A stretch of DNA of 6,939 nucleotides from Deltaproteobacteria bacterium. GTDB taxonomy: Bacteria > Desulfobacterota > Desulfobacteria > Desulfobacterales > Desulfatirhabdiaceae. This document shows, one piece after another, positions 1 through 5,108 of this stretch (within the stretch, counting starts at the first letter, position 1; each line of letters opens with the position of its first letter). The notes beneath the pieces were generated by a model. That model did not search any database and was not told the DNA's origin. It was given only the letters and a program-made list of their open reading frames with translations. The stretch is from contig JAPLJE010000527.1 of NCBI GenBank assembly GCA_026388755.1, positions 1 through 6,939 on the forward strand. Direction: 5' to 3'. A program made the position numbers and the translations under genes.

Positions 1-57
1 GCATCCGGTGCCACGCTATTGAACGGGTTCCTGCATATATGCAGAAGACACCATTGA
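1..57. other. sequence downstream of the IS4-family transposase, no gene
   Basis: This short stretch follows the transposase stop codon. It holds a perfect 14-base palindrome at 31-44 (CTGCATATATGCAG). The left end of the insertion sequence should lie here or before the window. The inward-reading bases at about 19-31 (ATTGAACGGGTTCC) weakly resemble the inward-reading bases outside the other end (ATTGAAAAACGGCTCC, minus strand, about 1429-1444). They could be degenerate terminal inverted repeats, but the match is too short to fix the ends. Confidence 0.3.
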
Positions 58-1370
58 CTATCCGGCATACTTCGCATCACCGTTGTTGGCGAATAATACA
101 ACACAATTGCCTATAAAGGTATTGTTACTTATAGGTTTGGTCCCGGCCCCGCAGGCCGGGGGGAACGCTATTGACTTGAACATGGCGTGTTTGATCTGCT
201 CCCAGAGCTGATCGGCAACCTGGAGCATCAGCTCGGTATCTGACACATCCCGAAACAGTGGGCCCAACGGGCCAATCAAGCGGCTGTTGTTCATAAGGTA
301 AATCAATAGAAGGTAGCGGATCATCATCACGCTATAGCCGGCAACTGCTGCATCAAATGTTTTGCTTTGCTCATTACCCAGATAAAGCATTTGTTTGGCG
401 TCTTTAAAGAAAACTTCAATGGCCCAGCGCCTGGAATAGTAGCCCACGATTTGGGAGGCATCCAGACTAAGATCTGTGGCAAGAAACCCATGCCATTTTT
501 TATGGCCATCTGACGTGATCAATAGTTTCACCTCTCCGGTTTCGGGCAGGCTGACAATCAGGCAGCAGCCTTTGATCGGATAACCGGCTATCCAGTGCCA
601 TTTTTCAATCGGCAAACAACGTTATAGCCTGTGGAGACGACCTTATTGATGATCGAATCGTATGAAAACCATGAATCAAATAGTACACAAGCTGCATCAA
701 TTCCTGAATTGTAGGCATTTTGCAGCATCTGGGTCAACATAACGGTTTTCTTTTTAAAGGCTTCCTGTCGCCTCTTCCAGCCGCAGGTCCGTTTATCAAT
801 CCTGCGCAGATTGGTGTTCGGGCGTTTCTGGGATGTGTAAAAAGCCACATCAAGTGGGAAGAACTGAATACCGTTATGGTAGCCAATCTGTAAACACTGG
901 TAACCCAAAGTGTTGCGGTGCTCTTTGTGATCAAAGTGATAGCTGACCAACTCCATTTTTTTACCGGTTTTATTGCTGATGGTATCATCTGCGATGATCA
1001 CTTTTTGTTGAAGCGGTGTCTGATCCGCCTGTGCAATCACTTTTGTGGCAAGTTTGTAGATCAGCTTTCGCCAGTTGAAACGCTCGTTATTTAAAAACCG
1101 GTAGTATGTATCTTTCTTGGTATCAAGTTCTCTGGTGATATGCTTGGACAGCCAGAGGGATGTCATGGGCTTTTTTATAAATGGAACCAGGACAATCCAG
1201 AATAACAGGGTTATGGTATCGATCCCCTTCTCTTTGAAAATGCCACAGCTGCGAAGAAGAGAGCTCAGTTTCAAATTGGTAAAGGCCATACGAAAATCAT
1301 AATCAAGCACACGAGGTTTGGCTGAAAAATGTTTTTGCAAAGACAGCGAGAAAGATCTAGGATGTTTCAT
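58..1370 (-). pseudogene. IS4-family DDE transposase, frameshifted
   Basis: This would be the transposase of an IS4-family insertion sequence, cutting and joining the element ends with a DDE active site. The first part (588-1370, 260 codons) starts at ATG 1370 with AAGGAG five bases upstream. It carries the first catalytic aspartate in IADDTISNKTGKK (around residue 128) and the second in VLFDSWFSYD (residue 232). It ends at a stop soon after VVCRLKNGTG. The second part (58-615) is in another frame and holds the third motif, YYSRRWAIEVFFKDAK. This fits the IS4 YREK signature Y-x2-R-x3-E-x6-K. All catalytic residues are present, but no single frame joins them. The two frames overlap at 588-615. 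Only about 25 residues separate VVCRLK from VKLLITSDG, shorter than I expect for the family, so some coding sequence may also be lost there. The last 40 or so residues do not resemble a transposase C-terminus that I know. Programmed frameshifting is unlikely, since no slippery heptamer is evident. Confidence 0.85.
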
Positions 1371-1373
1371 AGT

Positions 1374-1440
1374 GGCTCCTTATTTGGAATAAGTTGAGTA
1401 TGTTAGCAAAATCAACCATACCAAATTTGGAGCCGTTTTT
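1374..1440 (-). promoter_or_regulatory. hairpin masking the IS4 transposase ribosome binding site
   Basis: Two 14-base arms, 1374-1387 and 1421-1434, are inverted copies with 12 of 14 positions matching; the loop is 33 bases. On the minus strand the 3' arm contains the AAGGAG (1376-1381) that serves the transposase ATG at 1370. Any transcript entering from outside would fold the binding site away, while one starting within the loop would lack the 5' arm. Anti-read-through hairpins of this kind are known from IS10 and IS200. On the plus strand the arms are followed by GTTTTT (1435-1440), so the same repeat could act as a weak terminator for antisense transcripts leaving the element. Confidence 0.55.
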
Positions 1441-1685
1441 CAATTAAATAGTTAATTATATCGTGTAATTATATCTGTTTTTCTGTGTGCGAAACTTTAG
1501 TACTAAAGAGATCATAATTGAATGGACATTTAGTCAGCATGAGCATGATTAGAACGACCACGAGCTCAGCTTCTTTCAGAATTTAATGTCTATACACTTA
1601 TGATCTAATTAGTAACATAGAAGATGGCGCAGGTAATTTGAGGAAAGGAAATTGGAATTAAATGTTTTGGACTGAGCTATAAGCT

Positions 1686-1883
1686 GGTGGATTTAAAAAT
1701 GAGTCTATTACATACGCAAAAGGCGAGTACGTTCAGGTCTGCTTTGATTACGGAGAAAATAGCCTATTGTAGTTTCTGCTGCATTAAAGCAAAAATTGGT
1801 TGAATGTTTATGATGTTGATTGCAGATCAGGATCATTATTCTACTTTGAGGGAGTTGAGACGTTCTGGTCGGTATTCGAGTAA
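1686..1883 (+). pseudogene. possible decayed small-protein gene
   Basis: One plus-strand frame reads like protein but is broken by stops at 1770-1772 and 1785-1787. Before the stops it gives KNESITYAKGEYVQVCF; after them it gives NVYDVDCRSGSLFYFEG, ending at TAA 1881. Both halves are in the same frame, as expected from a gene that acquired nonsense mutations. The ESITY-KG-YV-V stretch followed by a VDCRSG stretch faintly recalls small exported adhesin-E-like proteins, but that is a memory-based impression. No start codon or ribosome binding site was assigned. It could equally be chance. Confidence 0.25.
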
Positions 1884-1920
1884 CCGAATTACGCACTGTC
1901 CTTTAATTTAAAGAAATGAC

Positions 1921-1926
1921 GGAGGG
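1921..1926 (+). promoter_or_regulatory. ribosome binding site of the small exported protein gene
   Basis: GGAGGG lies five bases before the ATG at 1932. It selects this start over the out-of-frame ATG at 1927. Confidence 0.8.
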
Positions 1927-1931
1927 ATGTC

Positions 1932-2375
1932 ATGAGAAAAATAGGAATCGTCTTTATCGCCATTTTACTTAGTCTGTGTTTAACAGTTTCTCACGCTCAA
2001 GCAAATAACTATTATTATAGAGGGTGTGGAGCAGGTTATTGGGCTTTACCATTGATCTTCTTCGGCATTCCAGCTTTGGCGTATGCTCTGTCTGGAGGGT
2101 ACTATAGAGAAAGTGTTTACGTTCAGCCTTCCTATATTTATTACGAATCTCCTCCGGTATCTTATCAACGAGCTTACTATAAGACTCGCAACGTTGTAAT
2201 TGAACAGCCTGTCATACCAACTTCATCGACCCTTCAACGCACAGTCGGCGACCCGAAGTACTGGTACTATTGCAGGAGCCCAAGAGGTTACTATCCAGAT
2301 GTTACGGATTGTCCTCTTGGCTGGAAGAAGGTAACCCCTCTATATAACCCTATCGACTCTACATCAGAAAAATGA
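1932..2375 (+). CDS. small exported protein with conserved YWYYC...CP.GW C-terminal motif
   Basis: This is a 147-residue protein of unknown function. The N-terminus is a signal peptide: a basic MRK, a hydrophobic core at about residues 5-20, and a likely cleavage after AQA at residue 24. A hydrophobic and glycine-rich stretch at about 36-56 (beginning YWALPLIFFGIPALAYAL) could be a membrane segment. The middle is rich in tyrosine and proline. The C-terminal motif at residues 110-131 (YWYYCRSPRGYYP, then DCPLGW) is the best recognisable feature. I know similar tails with paired cysteines and a W from small exported proteins of beta- and deltaproteobacteria, where no biochemical role is established. 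The two cysteines at 114 and 127 could form a disulfide. The protein is probably periplasmic or attached to the envelope. It stands alone between two damaged insertion sequences, so nothing about its role follows from neighbours. Its stop lies just before the end of the IS256 remnant. Confidence 0.8.
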   Translation: MRKIGIVFIAILLSLCLTVSHAQANNYYYRGCGAGYWALPLIFFGIPALAYALSGGYYRESVYVQPSYIYYESPPVSYQRAYYKTRNVVIEQPVIPTSSTLQRTVGDPKYWYYCRSPRGYYPDVTDCPLGWKKVTPLYNPIDSTSEK

Positions 2376-2376
2376 G

Positions 2377-2652
2377 GGAAAATTTGCCTTCGACAGGATA
2401 TTATGCCGTATAAAAAGGCAGTAATTCATACAGCCTTTTATATGAAACTTGAAACCAGTCTTTCTGGCCGATGGTTCGTTTACTAGGACATCTTCCCAGA
2501 AATTGTGTAAGTTCCTTGTTCATCATCGCTGTCAGGTACTGGCCAACTTTCTCTCGAATGTCTGCACGAATCATCTCAACAAGCTGAACAGGTTGCTTCT
2601 GATTTTCCTTGAAAATATTGGTTACTTCCGATACTGTCATCTTCAGTTTCAT
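2377..2652 (-). pseudogene. N-terminal remnant of an IS256-family (Mutator) transposase
   Basis: The open frame (2401-2652, 83 codons) starts at ATG 2652 with AAAGGAG upstream. It matches the start of IS256-family transposases: MTVSEVTNIFKENQKQP, then EMIRADIREKVGQYLTAMMN, then KELTQFLGR. In intact relatives the next residues are usually like EPYERT...NHRNGSYKR. Here they read CPSKRTIGQKDWFQVSYKR, so this part is already degenerate. A TAA stop follows, but the same frame continues with PVEGKFS (2377-2397), which resembles the PRDR-GKF region of the family. The remnant therefore probably runs to the stop of the neighbouring gene. All three catalytic DDE residues, which lie further on in the family, are missing, so it cannot transpose. 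Full-length relatives have about 400 residues. Confidence 0.75.
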
Positions 2653-2717
2653 GGCGCTTTCTCCTTTTATGTCAGGTTTATGGGGATAAACCCTTCTAAA
2701 GGAAAAGCGCCTTTTTT
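2653..2717 (+). terminator. compound hairpin with T run; also masks the IS256 ribosome binding site
   Basis: The outer arms are GGCGCTTTCTCCTTT (from 2653) and AAAGGAAAAGCGCC (2698-2711), complementary apart from a single bulge. Inside lies a perfect 7-base stem, GGTTTAT (2675-2681) and ATAAACC (2686-2692), with a GGGG loop. On the plus strand the outer arm is followed directly by TTTTTT (2712-2717), giving a good rho-independent terminator. It could end transcription from the small exported protein gene upstream. On the minus strand the same hairpin buries the AAAGGAG before the transposase ATG at 2652. The two roles do not exclude each other. Confidence 0.65.
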
Positions 2718-2727
2718 CTACCTTTTT

Positions 2728-2770
2728 GCCTTCATTAATTTACACAAAATATATTACACTACCGCTTTTT
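2728..2770. repeat. probable terminal end of the IS256-family element
   Basis: AATTTACACAAAATATATTACACTA-type sequence (about 2738-2762) lies outside the transposase start. It resembles the TTTACACAAA-containing terminal inverted repeats of many IS256-family elements. The partner end is absent next to the truncated side, consistent with an element that lost its 3' part. The exact boundary and any target duplication cannot be seen. Confidence 0.4.
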
Positions 2771-2818
2771 AATCACCAATGGGTACTTTGTAAGGCAAAA
2801 GGTGTCCTGACTCCATAA

Positions 2819-3154
2819 GTTTTCCAAAATCAACTTGGGGCAGGTCCAATAAAGGATATCCGCAGAGCATGGTTCACAGCTCTCGAAAAAATATGTTTGA
2901 AACGTAGATTGTTTCACGGTTTCAGAAAGATTGCTGTCCGGAATATAGCCCGATCCGGTATACTTGAAAGGGTTGCCATGATAATATCGGGATACAAAAT
3001 TCGATCAGCCCTTGACCGGTACAACATCGTCAATCAAACTGATTGGAATGAAGCCGCAAATAGACAAGCTGAATACCTGGAAAATCAGAGGGGGTACAAT
3101 TTCAGGCACAATCAACAAAAACAAATAAAAAAGGCTACCCAAAATAATGGATAA
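2819..3154 (+). pseudogene. C-terminal fragment of a tyrosine recombinase (phage/island integrase)
   Basis: This is the catalytic end of a tyrosine-type site-specific integrase with the N-terminal two thirds missing. The open frame follows a TAA at 2816. It reads GPIKDIRRAWFTALEKICLK, then LFHGFRKIAVRN, then ISGYKIRSALDRYNIVNQ. Family members usually show HDLRRTAVRN, SGHKTRS and DRYNIV. The HxxR motif (HGFR) and the nucleophilic tyrosine (codon at 3020-3022) are kept. The second H/W box residue is changed, SGHK to SGYK, and HDLRR has become HGFRK. A TTG at 2897 could be called as a start, but homology clearly extends upstream of it, so this is a remnant and not an 85-residue gene. It points toward the 3' end of tRNA-Leu, 15 bases away. 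Its last codons run into the tRNA terminator. Confidence 0.8.
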
Positions 3155-3157
3155 CCT
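3126..3157 (-). terminator. rho-independent terminator of tRNA-Leu
   Basis: On the minus strand AGGTTATCC (3149-3157), an eight-base loop and GGGTAGCCT (3132-3140) form a nine-pair stem if two G-U pairs are allowed. A run of T follows (3127-3132). On the plus strand the G-U positions become C-A mismatches, so the hairpin is built for minus-strand transcripts. It lies 12 bases past the tRNA CCA end. Confidence 0.75.
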
Positions 3158-3169
3158 CTTTATTTAATG

Positions 3170-3256
3170 TGGTGCCGGAGGTCGGAATCGAACCGACATG
3201 CCCTTGCGAGCGGAGGATTTTGAGTCCTCTGCGTCTACCAATTTCACCACTCCGGC
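3170..3256 (-). tRNA. tRNA-Leu (anticodon CAA)
   Basis: The gene is 87 bases with the CCA end encoded (3170-3172). The acceptor stem is GCCGGAG paired with CTCCGGC. The anticodon arm GAGGA-CTCAAAA-TCCTC gives anticodon CAA, which reads UUG leucine codons. The long variable arm (CGCTCGCAAGGGCAT) is typical of class II tRNAs. The T arm is GTCGG-TTCGATT-CCGAC. It is the counterpart of the enterobacterial leuX tRNA, a known integration hotspot. The integrase remnant at its 3' end suggests the same use here. Confidence 0.97.
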
Positions 3257-3266
3257 TTGTTGAAGG

Positions 3267-3295
3267 CATATATGCAACTTTCAGGGTATTGTCAA
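3267..3295 (-). promoter_or_regulatory. sigma-70-type promoter of tRNA-Leu
   Basis: On the minus strand a perfect TTGACA (3290-3295) is followed after exactly 17 bases by TATATG (3267-3272), matching four of six -10 consensus positions. Transcription would start about 3260, a few bases before the mature tRNA. The -10 sits in a palindrome, GCATATATGC (3266-3275). Confidence 0.7.
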
Positions 3296-3634
3296 TAAAA
3301 TTACAGCAGACACCAGCATCGCTGCGATTGTATCGATTTTCCGGCGAGGAACACCATCGCAATCAGTCAGTAACAACTTGTAATTGCATTAAACATGGCG
3401 GTTGAAAAAGGTTGGTTAAGGAGCGTATTGTCTCATCCACCATAAGGAATACAGTGCTTGAAATAAAATACAGATTGAGGCGATGACTTAAAAATGCCTT
3501 GGCCCAATTCCAGGGTCATTTCCGTTGATTTATCGATAAATATCTTGATTTGATCAACAAATACGATAATCATGGAAAAGGTCACTTCTGTATCAGGAAT
3601 CTTGTCTTAAATAATATGTATCGATGGAGGCATC
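3296..3634. other. intergenic stretch between tRNA-Leu and the DUF1566 gene
   Basis: The stretch holds no recognisable gene. A perfect 12-base palindrome, TTTATCGATAAA, sits at 3529-3540, followed by a palindromic TTGATCAA-like segment; these could be operator-type sites for the downstream gene but have no known binder. A 46-codon open frame (3433-3573, minus) is listed separately. GGAGG at 3626-3630 is the ribosome binding site for the ATG at 3635. No strong promoter was identified. Confidence 0.4.
3433..3573 (-). CDS. possible 46-residue protein, unassigned
   Basis: An open frame from ATG 3573 to TGA encodes 46 residues. It starts MIIVFVDQIKIFIDKSTEM and ends SVFYFKHCIPYGG. There is no clear ribosome binding site and no recognised domain. 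It is divergent from the DUF1566 gene. An internal ATG at residue 19 (MTLELGQGIF) is an alternative start. It may be a gene fragment or chance. Confidence 0.15.
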   Translation of the reverse strand: MIIVFVDQIKIFIDKSTEMTLELGQGIFKSSPQSVFYFKHCIPYGG

Positions 3635-4366
3635 ATGAAAAAAACGATACAGAGTTGGTTCTTGTATTGTTTTATACAGTGGGCATTTTCAGCTTATTCT
3701 TTGGCCTGCCCCGTACCGGAAACCGGCCAAAGTCGGAACAATGACAATTTTTCTAAAATCACCAGCACATCCCCAAATCCGCTTTTCTTTGGCCGAAATT
3801 CCGACTATATCGCCCCCTCCTACACCAAGCTTAGCAGTGCAGGCAATCCCCTGCCGGATTCCGCTACATCATGGATCATGATAAAAGACAACGTCACCGG
3901 CCTGATCTGGGAAGTAAAGAGAAATATGGATGGCATCAGCAATTATGATGATCCTAACGATGCAGACAATACTTACACCTGGTATGACAGCAATCCGAAC
4001 ACCAACGGCGGTGACGCCGGCACCCCGGGCAATGGCACGAATACCGAAGCTTTCATCAACGCAATGAATCACGCGCATTTTGGAGGTTATTCGGACTGGC
4101 GCCTTCCCACCATCAAGGAACTGGCCTATCTGTCAGATACGAACAACACGAATCCATCCATCAACACGAATTACTTCCCCAACACCGTCTCATCCTGGTA
4201 CTGGTCGAGTTCCACCAGCGCCAATTATCCCTATCATGCATGGGGCGTAGGTTTTCGCCACGGCCACGACAGCTACAACCACAAGTACTTTCATGGATAT
4301 GTTCGCGCGGTAAGATGGGGGACAGAACGATTATCCGGCTTCCTGCATTTCAACAGCAGTTATTAA
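3635..4366 (+). CDS. secreted DUF1566 (Lcl C-terminal-like) protein, candidate DGR target
   Basis: The protein has 243 residues. An N-terminal signal peptide (MKKTIQSW..., hydrophobic to about residue 24) ends SLA-C. The lipobox is imperfect, with S at -3, so ordinary signal cleavage is more likely than lipidation. The DUF1566 domain begins at LPDSATSWIMIKDNVTGLIW and continues through YTWYDSNPNTNGG, GGYSDWRLPTIKEL and YWSSSTSA to YVRAVRWG near residue 228. DUF1566 belongs to the C-type-lectin-like (FGE) fold group, used in exported binding proteins and in targets of diversity-generating retroelements. Between residues 198 and 221 the fixed frame AW-V-F--G-D----K----YVRAVR is kept, while the other positions are Y, H, G, R, S, N and F. 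That is the usual pattern of a diversified region. The usual family text is VRGGQ; here a W and an unusual tail follow, possibly through a one-base shift. Its last 36 bases overlap the convergent acyltransferase gene. The ribosome binding site GGAGG is four bases before the ATG. Confidence 0.85.
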   Translation: MKKTIQSWFLYCFIQWAFSAYSLACPVPETGQSRNNDNFSKITSTSPNPLFFGRNSDYIAPSYTKLSSAGNPLPDSATSWIMIKDNVTGLIWEVKRNMDGISNYDDPNDADNTYTWYDSNPNTNGGDAGTPGNGTNTEAFINAMNHAHFGGYSDWRLPTIKELAYLSDTNNTNPSINTNYFPNTVSSWYWSSSTSANYPYHAWGVGFRHGHDSYNHKYFHGYVRAVRWGTERLSGFLHFNSSY

Positions 4367-4966
4367 AGGATTGGAAGGCATTTTGACATATATTTCCTGC
4401 ACCGGATGCTTTCCGTGAATCCCTGAATAAAAGGCTCTGATCTGCTGCATGTCCGCATGGATATCGCCGGTGGGAAGAAATACAGGGCCGATACCGCCGA
4501 TCTTTGTCCGATAGTTCAGAAATCCGAGCACAACCGGGACATTTGCGCCCAAGGCAATATAATAAAAACCCGTTTTCCATTTCATGACATGGCTGCGAGT
4601 TCCCGCAGGCGGAATGGTCAAAACAAGATTCTCATTGGCTGAAAATTGTTGAATCATCTGCCCGACCATATTATTGGATTTGGAGCGATCAATGGGAATC
4701 CCGCCCAGCCATTTGAAAATCCCTTGAAACGGCCATCGAAACAGAGTGTCTTTTCCCATCCAGTAAATTTTGCCTTTAAGCGCAAAGGTCAGACACAATG
4801 TAATGGGAAAATCCCAATTGGACGTGTGAGGGGCTGCAATCAGGACATACTTGGCAATGGCTGGAAACTGACCTTCAATACGCCACCCTCTCATTTTAAA
4901 GACAAACAGAGAAACCCAGCGCATCAGCGTTCGGATGACCGGTGTATCGAATATGGTATTATGCAT
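4331..4966 (-). CDS. PlsC-type lysophospholipid (1-acylglycerol-3-phosphate-like) acyltransferase
   Basis: The protein has 211 residues from ATG 4966, preceded by GAGGAG (4978-4983) 11 bases upstream. A TTG at 5014 would add 16 residues but lacks a binding site and is less likely. The family transfers acyl groups from acyl-ACP or acyl-CoA to lysophospholipid-like acceptors at the inner membrane. Motif I is HTSNWD (residues 47-52), with the catalytic His and Asp four residues apart. Motif II is GGIPIDRSK (88-96). Motif III is PPAGTRS (119-125), where the family normally has PEGTRS. Motif IV is VPVVLGF (143-149). The E-to-A change needs only one base (GAG to GCG) and could weaken acceptor binding. 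There is no convincing N-terminal membrane segment, only an amphipathic stretch at about 10-27. The gene follows uvrA on the same strand after 142 bases and might share its transcript. The exact substrate cannot be told; an ornithine-lipid or lyso-PA acyltransferase are both possible. Confidence 0.8.
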   Translation of the reverse strand: MHNTIFDTPVIRTLMRWVSLFVFKMRGWRIEGQFPAIAKYVLIAAPHTSNWDFPITLCLTFALKGKIYWMGKDTLFRWPFQGIFKWLGGIPIDRSKSNNMVGQMIQQFSANENLVLTIPPAGTRSHVMKWKTGFYYIALGANVPVVLGFLNYRTKIGGIGPVFLPTGDIHADMQQIRAFYSGIHGKHPVQEIYVKMPSNPLITAVEMQEAG

Positions 4967-5108
4967 GACTGAGCGTACTCCTCGTGTAATGGTTTTTATT
5001 TCAGCAGCTGACAACAGGTTATTTTTCAGGATTGTGTTGCGATCGGCTGTTTAACAGATTCGCCATTTTGAAACAAAGCACTGGGAAAGCAAAGCAGTTT
5101 ATCTGGCA

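Larger units (their letters stand above)
1441..1931. other. 491-base stretch without an intact gene
   Basis: No intact gene is recognisable here. The part next to the insertion sequence holds a ten-base direct repeat (TAATTATATC at 1453-1462 and 1466-1475) and a perfect 14-base palindrome (CTTTAGTACTAAAG at 1495-1508). A possible decayed reading frame occupies 1686-1883. The stretch also supplies the ribosome binding site of the next gene. No convincing sigma-70 promoter was found for that gene. Confidence 0.5.

Noticed and set aside
1708..1896. A 62-codon minus-strand open frame
   Set aside because: It has no ribosome binding site and no recognisable sequence. The opposite strand looks more protein-like.
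2449..2772. A 107-codon plus-strand open frame
   Set aside because: It is antisense to the IS256-family remnant and runs through the hairpin.
3135..3405. Open frames on both strands across the tRNA (for example MVPEVGIEPTCPCERRIL on plus)
   Set aside because: They are translations of the tRNA-Leu gene and its flanks. This kind of peptide is a well-known false prediction over tRNA-Leu.
3545..3580. A sigma-70 promoter upstream of the DUF1566 gene (TTGATT ... ATAAT-like)
   Set aside because: The spacing is only about 15 bases and the match is weak.
4457..4972. Plus-strand open frames opposite the acyltransferase
   Set aside because: They have no recognisable domain, while the minus strand encodes conserved PlsC motifs.
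4967..5014. N-terminal extension of the acyltransferase from TTG 5014
   Set aside because: There is no ribosome binding site before it, and the family normally starts near the ATG at 4966, which has GAGGAG upstream.
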